Below, in pieces: positions 22,292-31,057 of a stretch of 32,252 nucleotides of DNA. A model generated the notes under the pieces. That model saw nothing but the letters and a program-made list of their open reading frames with translations. It made no database searches and was not told where the DNA came from. A program made the translations under genes and the position numbers. The DNA lies in NCBI RefSeq assembly GCF_000390185.1, contig NZ_AQHR01000120.1, positions 1 through 32,252 of the forward strand, given 5' to 3'. Origin of the DNA: Lunatimonas lonarensis. GTDB lineage: Bacteria > Bacteroidota > Bacteroidia > Cytophagales > Cyclobacteriaceae. Numbering within the stretch: position 1 is the first letter of the stretch; the number at the start of each line of letters is the position of its first letter.

Positions 22292-24529
22292 ATGACATAC
22301 CTCTTCCGCTTACTTCTTTTGCTTCCGTTTCTTTCGATGGCGGCCTTTGCACAAACAACCGGATTTTCCAGCTATGCAGACCTGCCCTTTGTACAGGAAA
22401 CCCACCTCGCACATCCCTTAACCGTAGACGGATCGCCCGTAGGCGTAAAGCAATTGCTGGTTACCGATGACGGGCATATCTGGGTAGCTACCCTCGATGG
22501 TATCTTTCTGAAGAACCCGGCGCATGCAAACTGGCAGTTTCCCACTTGGAATTCCGAGATCAATGGCCCTGTATTCACGGTCTTTCGAACCTCCACTGGG
22601 GAAATCATGGCCGGCGCATGGAACGGTGTATATAAAATCGAAAGCAAAGGAACCACCAGGGCCTCTGGCATAGCCGACTCCCCTATCTCTGTGCTGGCAG
22701 AGGATGCCGATGGCCGCCTGCTTGCCTTCGGTCCGGACGGCGTATGGAAATCCAACGGCCGGGCGTTTGAAAAGCTTTCGGTCGATCTTCCCAAATCCAT
22801 ACGGGCCGTACAGGTAGAACCCAACGGCACCTGGTGGATCGCCAGCGACGTGGGACTGTACCGCTTCTCAAAGGGCCTGACCGACCACCTCTATCAAAAA
22901 GGCACCCTAATCAGCGCCTACCTAAATGGCCTGGCGTGGGAGCGGGAAGGTATCCTATGGGCCTCCGGATTGGGTGGGGTATCCAAGTTGCGGCAAATGG
23001 AGGTGGTGGAACGGATCGGAACGGAAGAGGGGATGCCCACTCCCTATACGACTTGCTTGGCAAAAGCGCAGGATGGAACCCTATGGGTGGGCACCGAACG
23101 GGGAGTGGTACGCTACCACCCGGATGGCTCCCATTCGCTTCGGTTCAGCAAGCGCTGGCTGGTGGACGACCACGTGACCGCCATCGCCTTCGATGCGAAG
23201 GGCAACGCGTGGATAGGCACCGAAAAGGGGGTCAGCTGCATACAGCGCACCGAAATGAACCTAAAGGAGAAGGAAGCCTACTTTTACAAAACCCTGATGG
23301 ACCGCCATATCCGTGCCCCTTGGACGGCCGGTCAGGTACGGCTGTTAGAGGCCGGGGACATCAGTACCTGGGTGCCGGAAGACGATGACAACGACGGCGA
23401 ATACACCGCCATGTACCTGGCCATGGAGAGTTTCCGCTACGCTGCCACCGGATCCGAGGACGCCCGGGAAAAGGCCGGAAAGGCCTTTCGCTTTCTGAAG
23501 AAACTGGAAGAAGTGACGGGGCGGGAAGGGTTCTTTGCGCGCAGCATCGTGCCGCCCGGTTGGGAGCAGGTACACGATCCCAACAAAACCTATTCCCCCC
23601 AGGAAATAGCCGTACGCAAGGTGGAAGAGCCCCGCTACAAGCCTGTAGAAACCCGTTGGCACCTGTCCAAGGACGGAGAGTGGCGCTGGAAGGGAGATAC
23701 CAGTAGCGACGAAATGTGCGGACACATGTTTGGCTACTTTATCTACTACCAGCTCGTGGCCAACGAGGCAGAAAAAACGATCGTCCGCGAACACGTCAGC
23801 CGTATTTTGGACCATTTGATCCGGCATGATTTTTCACTCACCGATCTGGACGGCAAACCCACCCGTTGGGGTGTATGGTCGCCAGACCAACTAAACCGAA
23901 ACCCGGAGTGGCTGCCTGACCGCGCACTCAATTCCATGGAGATGTTGGGCTTCCTCAAGTTTGGCTATTCCATCACCCAAAACCCAAGTTACCAAGAGGC
24001 CTACCTCCACCTGATCGAAAAAGAAGGGTACATGGAAAACATGGGCCAAATCCGGCAACAGAATCCCGCCTGGTTTATCTACTTTGACGTCATGTTGGCC
24101 TCCTATATCTATCCCCTACTCATTTTTGGAGAGGAAGATCCTGCGCTAAAAAGCTATTACGAGCAGCACATGGATGATTGGTTTGAAGATCGGGAAGGCG
24201 ACCAAAATCCCCTGATCAACTTTATCTACAACTACACCCGCGGCAAACGGGAAGGACTGGCCGCGAGCGTGGCCTTTTTGAAAGACACCCCTCTGGACCT
24301 AATCGATTGGGTGATAGACCATCGCCAACGGGAGGACATACGGCTTACGCGCAGCCCGGTGCTGGAAGACCTACAGGTGGATCCCCTGCAACCACCCAGC
24401 CTTCGGGCGGTGGTCCGATGGGACAAAAACCCCTGGGATGCCGTTTCAGGCAATCCGTTTCGGGTCCGCGAACCGGTATTTTGGCTGCTGCCCTACTGGA
24501 TGGGGCGGTACCTGCAAATGATCGAATAG
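22292..24529 (+). CDS. Secreted beta-propeller protein with large helical C-terminal domain
   Basis: A 745-residue exported protein (signal peptide about 1-21, ending AFAQ). Residues about 50-325 form repeats of the two-component-regulator propeller type, with the recurring pattern DG-x-W-(I/V)-(A/G): LLVTDDGHIWVATLDG, PNGTWWIASDVGLY, AQDGTLWVGTERG and DAKGNAWIGTEKG. From about residue 330 to the end the sequence is predicted alpha-helical with many aromatic and acidic residues (DDDNDGEYTAMYLAMESFRY, DEMCGHMFGYFIYYQ, PAWFIYFDVMLASYIYPLLI), resembling an alpha/alpha toroid such as those of glycan-acting enzymes. No transmembrane helix, histidine kinase or DNA-binding domain is present, so it is not a hybrid two-component sensor. 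It starts 71 nt after GluQRS and ends 4 nt from the convergent Gfo/Idh gene. Function unknown. Confidence 0.8.
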   Translation: MTYLFRLLLLLPFLSMAAFAQTTGFSSYADLPFVQETHLAHPLTVDGSPVGVKQLLVTDDGHIWVATLDGIFLKNPAHANWQFPTWNSEINGPVFTVFRTSTGEIMAGAWNGVYKIESKGTTRASGIADSPISVLAEDADGRLLAFGPDGVWKSNGRAFEKLSVDLPKSIRAVQVEPNGTWWIASDVGLYRFSKGLTDHLYQKGTLISAYLNGLAWEREGILWASGLGGVSKLRQMEVVERIGTEEGMPTPYTTCLAKAQDGTLWVGTERGVVRYHPDGSHSLRFSKRWLVDDHVTAIAFDAKGNAWIGTEKGVSCIQRTEMNLKEKEAYFYKTLMDRHIRAPWTAGQVRLLEAGDISTWVPEDDDNDGEYTAMYLAMESFRYAATGSEDAREKAGKAFRFLKKLEEVTGREGFFARSIVPPGWEQVHDPNKTYSPQEIAVRKVEEPRYKPVETRWHLSKDGEWRWKGDTSSDEMCGHMFGYFIYYQLVANEAEKTIVREHVSRILDHLIRHDFSLTDLDGKPTRWGVWSPDQLNRNPEWLPDRALNSMEMLGFLKFGYSITQNPSYQEAYLHLIEKEGYMENMGQIRQQNPAWFIYFDVMLASYIYPLLIFGEEDPALKSYYEQHMDDWFEDREGDQNPLINFIYNYTRGKREGLAASVAFLKDTPLDLIDWVIDHRQREDIRLTRSPVLEDLQVDPLQPPSLRAVVRWDKNPWDAVSGNPFRVREPVFWLLPYWMGRYLQMIE

Positions 24530-24533
24530 GTAC

Positions 24534-25733
24534 TTATTTATCGTCAAAATCCGGGATGGCCAAGCGCTCACCCCCCCGCAGGGCAGACTGGTGGGCGATA
24601 ATGCCCGGAACGGTATAGGCCAATGCTTCGTACACGTTGACCTCCGGCATACGTTCCTCTACGATGGCCTGTATAAACTCGTGGGTGATAAAGGTGTGGG
24701 ATCCTTCGTGCCCGCTGTTGTGCCGGAGCGCCTCGGGCAACATGTCTGTCTGCCACCACTGGGTGGGCGAGTAGTCCTCCACCCTATTGGCAGTATGTTC
24801 AAAACCCGCGTCGTCCTTTCCCAGTTCACCGGCTACCTGCACCTTCACATGCCGGTCACCATGCCCCATCGGAAGGTACAGGCTCATGCGGCTTCCCCTC
24901 CATTCGGCCCGCTCGGCACTTCGCAGCGCACCCTTCCAGTTAACCTCTACACGGAACGGATGCCCAAGGTTGGTCTGAAAGAACGCGGTTTCATTCCAAA
25001 AGGGATTGTTGTAGGGATTGCCCTTGAGCAGCGGACTATCATCCCCCCAGCCCAGGCAACTCACGTGCGTCAGTCGCTCGCCTGTGACGGCGATCAAAAA
25101 GGCTGTGCAATGGGTGGGATAGTGCATAGGCGCCAGTCCATGCCGCCAGGTGGGCTTTCCGTCCTCAAACCACAGCACTTCCAGCCCCGGATGGTTGTAT
25201 TCGGCAGCCGCGCTGAAAATCTCCCCAAACCTTCCCTCCTGATGGTATTTCTTGGCGGTGATGGTACTCTGCATATAGGTGCTTGTCTCCGCCATCATAT
25301 AGGTCAGGCCTGTTTTCAACACCTCCTCCTTTACCTGGGCGCATTCTTCCACCGTCATGGCCATGGGCACCGCACACAGCACGTGCTTGCCCGCCCGCAG
25401 GGCAGCCATCGTATGGGCCGCATGGTCAGGGGCAGGGGTGGCCAGAAAAACAGCCTCTACCCTGGGGTCTTTCAAAAGCTCCGCCAACGACGCATAGCTC
25501 TTGGAGCAGCCATATACCTGCATGAGGCGTTCCCGTCGGTCTTGCCGGAGATCGCTGACCGCCTCCACTGTGCAGTTGGGATGCTCGTGGAAACTAAAGG
25601 AAGTTCCAAACCTTCCCCCGACGATGCCGACCCTTACTTTCCGGTCGCTTGGGATCGCCTGCGTGACATAGGGGCTCAGGGAAAGCCCGGCCGTAGCCAA
25701 GCCAATGGTTCTTAGAAATGTGCGCTTCTTCAT
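24534..25733 (-). CDS. Gfo/Idh/MocA-family oxidoreductase, exported
   Basis: A 399-residue NAD(P)-dependent oxidoreductase of the Gfo/Idh/MocA family. I start at the ATG at 25733, giving a Tat-like N-terminus MKKRTFLRTIGLATAGLSLS; a longer reading adds 41 residues with no family match. The Rossmann motif is GIVGGRFG (36-43), then FLATPAPDHAAHTMAAL. In place of the usual catalytic EKP motif it has AVP at 121-123 (HVLCAVPMAMTVEEC), so the conserved lysine is missing. That may mark a redirected or inactive active site; the family has such variants in Bacteroidota and Planctomycetes. The gene ends 4 nt from the convergent propeller gene. Its 5' side faces the divergent dehydrogenase operon across 236 bp, suggesting coordinate control and a shared sugar-oxidation theme. 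Confidence 0.87.
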   Translation of the reverse strand: MKKRTFLRTIGLATAGLSLSPYVTQAIPSDRKVRVGIVGGRFGTSFSFHEHPNCTVEAVSDLRQDRRERLMQVYGCSKSYASLAELLKDPRVEAVFLATPAPDHAAHTMAALRAGKHVLCAVPMAMTVEECAQVKEEVLKTGLTYMMAETSTYMQSTITAKKYHQEGRFGEIFSAAAEYNHPGLEVLWFEDGKPTWRHGLAPMHYPTHCTAFLIAVTGERLTHVSCLGWGDDSPLLKGNPYNNPFWNETAFFQTNLGHPFRVEVNWKGALRSAERAEWRGSRMSLYLPMGHGDRHVKVQVAGELGKDDAGFEHTANRVEDYSPTQWWQTDMLPEALRHNSGHEGSHTFITHEFIQAIVEERMPEVNVYEALAYTVPGIIAHQSALRGGERLAIPDFDDK

Positions 25734-25935
25734 CTGATTACAATTGCTTTTTCCTTGGATAGTGCATGCCTTGTGAAGGTACCTGTATTTGGGCAAAAAG
25801 ACTAACCGCCCTTCTGAAAAAACCATTATTGGCGCAATGGACACCCTACAAACCACTTAGAACTTCAACTAACCATTTGGGCTTAAAATAATCAAAAAGC
25901 GCTGGTATTATAGGTTATTTTTACGTTTATTAGGC

Positions 25936-25948
25936 GGTTAAATTAACC
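25936..25948. promoter_or_regulatory. Palindrome GGTTAA-A-TTAACC before the dehydrogenase operon
   Basis: Perfect 6-bp inverted repeat around a central base, 21 nt upstream of the ATG at 25970 and just after TACGTTTA (25922-25929), a one-mismatch match to TAnnTTTG with no clear -33 partner. The position over or just past a transcription start fits a repressor operator for this operon or for the divergent oxidoreductase. Confidence 0.45.
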
Positions 25949-25969
25949 CAAATACCAAACACGCATCCC

Positions 25970-28900
25970 ATGAATACGAGCGGATCTACAAATTTCTTTG
26001 CCCTGCTACTGGCAGGCACCGTTCTCTTTTCCTGTACGAACCAAGGCCCCGCCGACAAAGACATTCCCTTCGACTCCCTTTCCAACGAGGAAAAAAGGCT
26101 TCCCGAAAATGCGCTAAAGGGCATCACCGTGCACGAGGAACTGGTGGCAACGCTGTTTGCCTCCGAACCCATGATTACCAACCCCACCAACATCGACATT
26201 GACCACCGGGGTCGGGTGTGGGTCTGTGAAGCCTTCAATTACCGACCTGCCATCACCGGAAACGAAACCCGTCCAGCAGGTGACCGGATCGTAATCCTGG
26301 AGGACACCAACGGTGACGGCAAAGCGGACAAAAGCACCGTCTTTTACCAAGACCCCGAGCTTAACGCCCCACTGGGCATATGGGTCATGGGCAATCAGGC
26401 CATTGTGTCCCAAAGTCCCTATGTGTGGCTACTCACGGATACCGATGGCGACGACGTGGCAGACAAAAAAGAAATCCTGTTTCAGGGCATAGATGGGGAA
26501 CAGCACGATCACGGCATGCACGCCTTTGTGTTTGGCCCCGATGGCAAGTTTTACTTCAACTTCGGCAACTCCGGCGGTCAGATCAAAGACCGAAACGGTG
26601 AGATCATCAAAGACCAGTCCGGCAACCCTATCACCACTGCGCACTACAAGGAAGGCCTGGTGTTCCGCTCCAACCCCGACTTTTCCGAAATGGAGGTGCT
26701 GGGCCAAAACTTCAGAAATAACTACGAAGTGGCGGTAGACTCCTATGGCACCATGTGGCAATCAGACAACGACGATGATGGCAATCAGGGGGTACGGATC
26801 AATTTTGTGATGGAGTACGGCAACTATGGGTACCGCGATGAGATGACCGGTGCCGGATGGCGGGCCAACCGTACCAACAAGGAAAAGGAAATTCCACTGC
26901 AACATTGGCACCTTAATGATCCGGGCGTAGTGCCCAATCTGCTGCAGACCGGCGCGGGATCGCCCACCGGCATGACCATCTATGAGGGCGAGCTCCTTCC
27001 GGAGGTATTCCACGGACAGATGATCCATACCGATGCCGGCCCCAACGTGGTCCGTGCCTATCCCGTGCAAAAAGACGGAGCCGGCTACCGGGCAGAAATC
27101 GTCAACCTCATGGTAGGTGACAAAGACCAGTGGTTTCGGCCCTCCGATGTGTGCGTCGCACCCGACGGATCGCTTATGGTGGCCGATTGGTATGATCCGG
27201 GCGTGGGAGGCCACCAAGTGGGAGACCTGAACCGGGGCAGGATTTTCCGCCTCGCACCTCCCAAATCCCCCTACAAAACACCTCGGTTTGACTTCTCCAG
27301 CATAGAAGGTGCCGCCAAGGCCCTCGAAAATCCCAACCTATCGGTCAGGTACCAGGCTTGGAAAAAACTGTCCGCAGCAGGCGCCGATGCCGAGGGTGTA
27401 CTGGCCAAAATGTACCTGAGCCACGAGAATCCGCGGATTCAGGCCCGAGCACTTTGGCTATTGGCAAAAACCCCCGGCATAGGCCCCCAATACATCGAGC
27501 AGGCACTAAAACACGAAAATCCCGACCTGCGCATCGTAGGACTTCGGGCTGCCAGGCAGACCAAGCGAGACCTAGAACCCATTTTGACCAAACTCGCCGC
27601 AGATGCGGATCCTCATGTACGCAGGGAAGCGGCCATTGCCCTGCGAAACCAGCACTTTCCCACGGCCCCCAAGGTATGGGCGAGCCTTGCCGAGCTTCAC
27701 GATGGACAGGATCGATGGTACCTGGAAGCCCTGGGCATAGGAGCCGATGGGCAGTGGGATCGATTCTATGCCGCCTGGCTCGATAAAACGGAGGATCCTC
27801 TCGCCGACGCATCTACCCGGGACATCGTATGGCGATCCCGCACCGGCCAGGCCATCCCCCAGTTGGCCCGATTGGCATCCGAGGAAAGCGTGCCACTGGA
27901 AAGGCGCCTGCGCTACTTCCGGGCCTTTGACTTCAACCCCGACGCTGCCAAAAAATCCCGCGCACTCATCGACATGCTGGAAGGTCCCTCGGTGAAGCAG
28001 GAATCTACGGAGAACCAAAACGAAGTGAAAAAACTGGTGCTCACCCACATGGATCCCGCATTTCTGACCAGTTCCCCCACCGCCCAAGCTGCGCTGACAA
28101 CCGTCTTGGATGAAACTTACGGCACCGAATCCTACCTCGAAATGGTCCAACGATTCGAGCGAAGGGACGAAAACCCGCGGCTCCTCGCCATGGCATTGGA
28201 ACAGTCGGACAACAGTTTGGGCAGAAATGCCGCCTCCACCCTGCTCCGGCAAAATGGAGCCGGGATGATCCGGCAGGTATTTACCGGGTCTGATGACAAG
28301 AAAAAACTCAACCTGCTGCTGGCCTTGCGGTCCATTGGCAGCAGGGAATCCATCGCGCTGATCGAGGCCGTGACCTTTGACAGCTCCCTGCCCTTGTCGG
28401 TTCGCAGGGAAGCCGCCTCGGCCATTGGAGGCAGCTACAGTGGGGAAGACCGGGTTCTTGCGCTGCTCAAGGAGGGGCGCTTTCCGGAAAACCTTCTACC
28501 CTCCGCAGTCACCGGTGTAAGCCGGGCCTGGCGCAAGAGTGTGCGGGCCGAGGCCAACGCCTACCTGGACACCGGCGCGGACGAAGCCAATTCCCTGCCA
28601 CCACTCAACGATCTGCTGGCACAGTCCGGCAATACCGAAAACGGCATGAACGTGTTCCGGACCAACTGTGCCGTCTGCCATCAGGTGGGTGATATGGGCA
28701 TGGACTTCGGTCCGAAACTGACCGAGATCGGCAGCAAACTCTCCAAAGAGGCCCAGTACCTTTCCATCCTCCACCCCGACGCCGGCATCAGCTTCGGCTA
28801 CGAAGGCTATGTGATCGAGATGAAGGATGGCAGTACCCTGGGCGGCATTATCGCAAGTCAGACGGAAACCGATATAGACCTGAAACTGCCCGGCGGTAAC

Positions 28901-29044
28901 AGCATGGCCATCAAAACCGCCGATATCCTCAAGATGAGCCAAATGGAATCCTCCATGATGCCCAGCGGCTTGGAAAAGGCCATGAGCACCGAGGAACTGG
29001 TAGACCTGGTGGAATACCTGATGAGTTTGAAACGAAAATCTTAA
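25970..29044 (+). CDS. Pirellula/Verrucomicrobium-type membrane-bound dehydrogenase with HEAT repeats and cytochrome c
   Basis: A 1024-residue periplasm-facing lipoprotein (signal ending LFSC, Cys22). Residues about 45-440 form a soluble-glucose-dehydrogenase-like propeller of the putative membrane-bound dehydrogenase type (TIGR02604), with FASEPMITNPTNIDIDHRGR in part and VAPDGSLMVADWYDPGVGGH. Residues about 440-850 are HEAT-like helical repeats (HENPRIQARALWLLAK, DADPHVRREAAIALRN). The C-terminal part is the matching haem domain (TIGR02603) with CAVCH at Cys900/Cys903/His904. This architecture is typical of Planctomycetes/Verrucomicrobia and is shared by carbohydrate-rich Cytophagales. The likely role is periplasmic oxidation of a sugar-like compound feeding electrons to a cytochrome; the substrate is unknown. 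The isomerase gene follows after 7 nt. Confidence 0.9.
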   Translation: MNTSGSTNFFALLLAGTVLFSCTNQGPADKDIPFDSLSNEEKRLPENALKGITVHEELVATLFASEPMITNPTNIDIDHRGRVWVCEAFNYRPAITGNETRPAGDRIVILEDTNGDGKADKSTVFYQDPELNAPLGIWVMGNQAIVSQSPYVWLLTDTDGDDVADKKEILFQGIDGEQHDHGMHAFVFGPDGKFYFNFGNSGGQIKDRNGEIIKDQSGNPITTAHYKEGLVFRSNPDFSEMEVLGQNFRNNYEVAVDSYGTMWQSDNDDDGNQGVRINFVMEYGNYGYRDEMTGAGWRANRTNKEKEIPLQHWHLNDPGVVPNLLQTGAGSPTGMTIYEGELLPEVFHGQMIHTDAGPNVVRAYPVQKDGAGYRAEIVNLMVGDKDQWFRPSDVCVAPDGSLMVADWYDPGVGGHQVGDLNRGRIFRLAPPKSPYKTPRFDFSSIEGAAKALENPNLSVRYQAWKKLSAAGADAEGVLAKMYLSHENPRIQARALWLLAKTPGIGPQYIEQALKHENPDLRIVGLRAARQTKRDLEPILTKLAADADPHVRREAAIALRNQHFPTAPKVWASLAELHDGQDRWYLEALGIGADGQWDRFYAAWLDKTEDPLADASTRDIVWRSRTGQAIPQLARLASEESVPLERRLRYFRAFDFNPDAAKKSRALIDMLEGPSVKQESTENQNEVKKLVLTHMDPAFLTSSPTAQAALTTVLDETYGTESYLEMVQRFERRDENPRLLAMALEQSDNSLGRNAASTLLRQNGAGMIRQVFTGSDDKKKLNLLLALRSIGSRESIALIEAVTFDSSLPLSVRREAASAIGGSYSGEDRVLALLKEGRFPENLLPSAVTGVSRAWRKSVRAEANAYLDTGADEANSLPPLNDLLAQSGNTENGMNVFRTNCAVCHQVGDMGMDFGPKLTEIGSKLSKEAQYLSILHPDAGISFGYEGYVIEMKDGSTLGGIIASQTETDIDLKLPGGNSMAIKTADILKMSQMESSMMPSGLEKAMSTEELVDLVEYLMSLKRKS

Positions 29045-29051
29045 CCTGATT

Positions 29052-29954
29052 ATGGACCAACAAAACGGAACATCTGTGCAAAATCGAAGAAACGTATTGA
29101 AAAAATTGGCCGGAACCACCGCATTGGGTATGCTGGCCCCCTCGCTGTCGCAACGCTTGCTGGCAGCCGAAAACAGCCTGCCGGAAAACCTAAGGGGCAA
29201 TATCAACCATTCCGTCTGCCGCTGGTGCTACAACGACATCCCCCTGGAGGACCTCTGTGTGGCCGCCAAACAGATAGGCCTGAAGTCGATCGAGCTGGTA
29301 AGCCCCAACGAATGGCCTATTCTGAAAAAACACGGGCTGGATTGTGCCATGCCGCAGGGTGCCGGTTTGGGTATAGAGCGGGGATTCAACGACCCCAACA
29401 ACCACGATACCCTGGTGAAAAGCTACGAGGAGGTGATACCGCTCGTGGCTGCCGCCGGGTATAAGCAGATCATCTGTTTTTCCGGCAACCGCCGTGGGAT
29501 GGACGATGAGACCGGGATAGAAAACTGCGTAAAAGGCCTGAAGCGCCTGATGCCCATCGCCGAGAAACACAAGGTGATCATGTGCATGGAGCTGCTTAAC
29601 AGCAAGGTAAACCACAAAGACTACCACGCCGACCGTACCGCATGGGGAGCGGAGGTCTGCAAGCGCGTGGGATCCGAAAACATCAAGCTCCTTTACGACA
29701 TCTACCACATGCAGATCATGGAGGGCGATGTGATCGCAACCATCCGGGCCTTTCACCCCTATATCTCCCACTACCATACCGGAGGCGTACCCGGTAGGAA
29801 CGAAATCGACGAAAGCCAGGAGCTATACTATCCCGCCATTATGCGCGCCATCCTGGAAACCGGCTATAAAGGGTACGTCGGGCAGGAGTTTATTCCCAAG
29901 CGGCCCGACAAGCTTGCCTCCCTCAAGCAGGGCGTCGAGATCTGCGACGTATAG
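29052..29954 (+). CDS. Hydroxypyruvate isomerase-like TIM-barrel protein, Tat-exported
   Basis: A 300-residue protein of the sugar phosphate isomerase/epimerase superfamily (xylose-isomerase-like TIM barrel), nearest hydroxypyruvate isomerase. A twin-arginine signal is visible: NRRNVLKKLAGTTALGML (residues 11-28). Four metal ligands of this fold are in place: Glu180 in CMELLNSK, Asp216 in LLYDIYHMQ, His242 in HYHTGG and Glu279 in GQEFIPK. Homologous Hyi enzymes are cytoplasmic; export together with a periplasmic dehydrogenase suggests the pair acts on the same oxidised sugar outside the cytoplasm. It lies 7 nt after the dehydrogenase and is followed by a strong terminator, so it closes the operon. 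Confidence 0.9.
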   Translation: MDQQNGTSVQNRRNVLKKLAGTTALGMLAPSLSQRLLAAENSLPENLRGNINHSVCRWCYNDIPLEDLCVAAKQIGLKSIELVSPNEWPILKKHGLDCAMPQGAGLGIERGFNDPNNHDTLVKSYEEVIPLVAAAGYKQIICFSGNRRGMDDETGIENCVKGLKRLMPIAEKHKVIMCMELLNSKVNHKDYHADRTAWGAEVCKRVGSENIKLLYDIYHMQIMEGDVIATIRAFHPYISHYHTGGVPGRNEIDESQELYYPAIMRAILETGYKGYVGQEFIPKRPDKLASLKQGVEICDV

Positions 29955-29964
29955 ACCCCATCAC

Positions 29965-29994
29965 AGACCGTCCCACCCCGGACGGTCTTTTTTT
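29965..29994 (+). terminator. Intrinsic terminator of the dehydrogenase/isomerase operon
   Basis: Perfect 9-bp GC-rich stem AGACCGTCC (29965-29973) with GGACGGTCT (29980-29988), loop of 6, then a run of seven T. It lies 11 nt after the isomerase stop codon. Confidence 0.93.
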
Positions 29995-30448
29995 ATCTGG
30001 CCGGATTCCCCCTGGAACTATTGTTTTTTTCCACCGGCCAACCAATGCGAAAGCCAAAACTTATCCGGTAACAAAAAGACTCGTTATCCAACCAACCATC
30101 AAAAACCTGTTGGCGTTAACGCACATCAGGAAAAGTAATACAGCAAAAAAAGAGATAACCTACTGTGAAAACTGCAAAAAGAACACAATAAACCAAAATT
30201 TATCCCGATCACCGTATTTTTAATCTGGAAAAGAAATCTTAGCTTTATAAGCTTGGGATGCTTTGTGATACTAAAGGTGGTTGGACATTTCCTATACAGC
30301 TACAGTTTGGCTGAAAGGGTGCAGGCCGTTATAGCTGATTTCGGTTTGCCTAGAGGTTGCTGAGCTGCGCCTAGACAACCAAAAAATGTAAGAATTGGCG
30401 CAACGATGTTGCACCTATAAAAACATCAGCAACAATTAATAATAAATT
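29995..30448. other. Intergenic linker before an AT-rich accessory cluster
   Basis: No gene is seen in these 454 bases. Composition drops to AT-rich and the style changes from the metabolic core to the accessory genes that follow. The last 100 bases hold two hairpins (next entry) and a weak possible promoter: TTG at 30396-30398 and TATAAAAA at about 30416, 18 nt apart. Confidence 0.5.
30355..30412. repeat. Pair of small hairpins upstream of the lipoprotein gene
   Basis: The first hairpin is GGTTG (30355-30359) with CAACC (30376-30380). The second is GCAAC-gat-GTTGC (30400-30412), perfect. Both stems are built on GTTG/CAAC. A further GCAAC lies at about 30429. Repeated GTTG/CAAC arms ahead of an isolated accessory cluster are reminiscent of integron or mobile-cassette recombination sites, but the core-site spacing is not verified. 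Confidence 0.35.
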
Positions 30449-31051
30449 ATGAAAAAGATTTCAATACTAATCCTAGTCATATTCATTTATGGATGTGCAG
30501 CAGTTCCTAAGCAAGTTGTTGATGCTATGAATGCTCAAAAAGGTGAAATTGAAAGAGTCAAAAAGATTTACTTCGACAACATGAATAATCAACTTGACGC
30601 AATTGAGAAATATAGATTAGCCATTCTTGACATTTATGAGGAACAGTATAAGGAACAGATAAGGAAAGCTCCCGGAACAGAGGTAGACGAAAATGGCAAT
30701 ACCGTTGAAACATTAGTTGCTCCAACTGGTGACCCTGAAATTGATGTGCTAAATGTCAAATTACTCAATCAAATTCAAACTTTTTTCAATACTGAAAGAG
30801 ATTCCGTTCGATTGGATATTCAAAATAGGCGTTTAGAGATAAGAAAAGCCGAAGCGAATTTTGAAAATATTGAATTAATTAACTCGACTGTAAACGAATA
30901 CCTTGAATCACTTGTACGGCTGAAAGAATCAAGAGACAAATTAGCCAAATCAATTCGCAAAAAACTTGAGAATATGACTCCAATTCCGATCTCATTTAGT
31001 AATATCCCTGACCCTGAAACAATAAAAGACATAATTAGAAACTTTAAATAA
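30449..31051 (+). CDS. Uncharacterised lipoprotein
   Basis: A 200-residue protein with a lipoprotein signal ending IYGC (Cys16), so membrane-anchored. No known family is recognised. Residues about 30-75 and 115-190 are strongly predicted helical and charged (VDAMNAQKGEIERVKKIYFD; NRRLEIRKAEANFENIEL; LVRLKESRDKLAKSIRKKLE), suggesting a coiled-coil rod with a less ordered middle (VDENGNTVETLVAPTGDPE). The DNA is much AT-richer than the upstream operon. The next gene starts 6 nt after the stop codon, so they are co-transcribed. A structural or envelope-spanning accessory role is a guess. Confidence 0.8.
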   Translation: MKKISILILVIFIYGCAAVPKQVVDAMNAQKGEIERVKKIYFDNMNNQLDAIEKYRLAILDIYEEQYKEQIRKAPGTEVDENGNTVETLVAPTGDPEIDVLNVKLLNQIQTFFNTERDSVRLDIQNRRLEIRKAEANFENIELINSTVNEYLESLVRLKESRDKLAKSIRKKLENMTPIPISFSNIPDPETIKDIIRNFK

Positions 31052-31057
31052 TTTACC

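Noticed and set aside
24591-25715. 374-codon plus-strand frame
   Set aside because: Long only because it lies antisense to the GC-rich Gfo/Idh/MocA gene, whose frame shows clear family motifs. The antisense product is Gly/His/Pro-rich with no match.
28496-29206. 236-codon minus-strand frame across the cytochrome and isomerase genes
   Set aside because: Spans two well-supported plus-strand genes and the junction between them, with no family resemblance.
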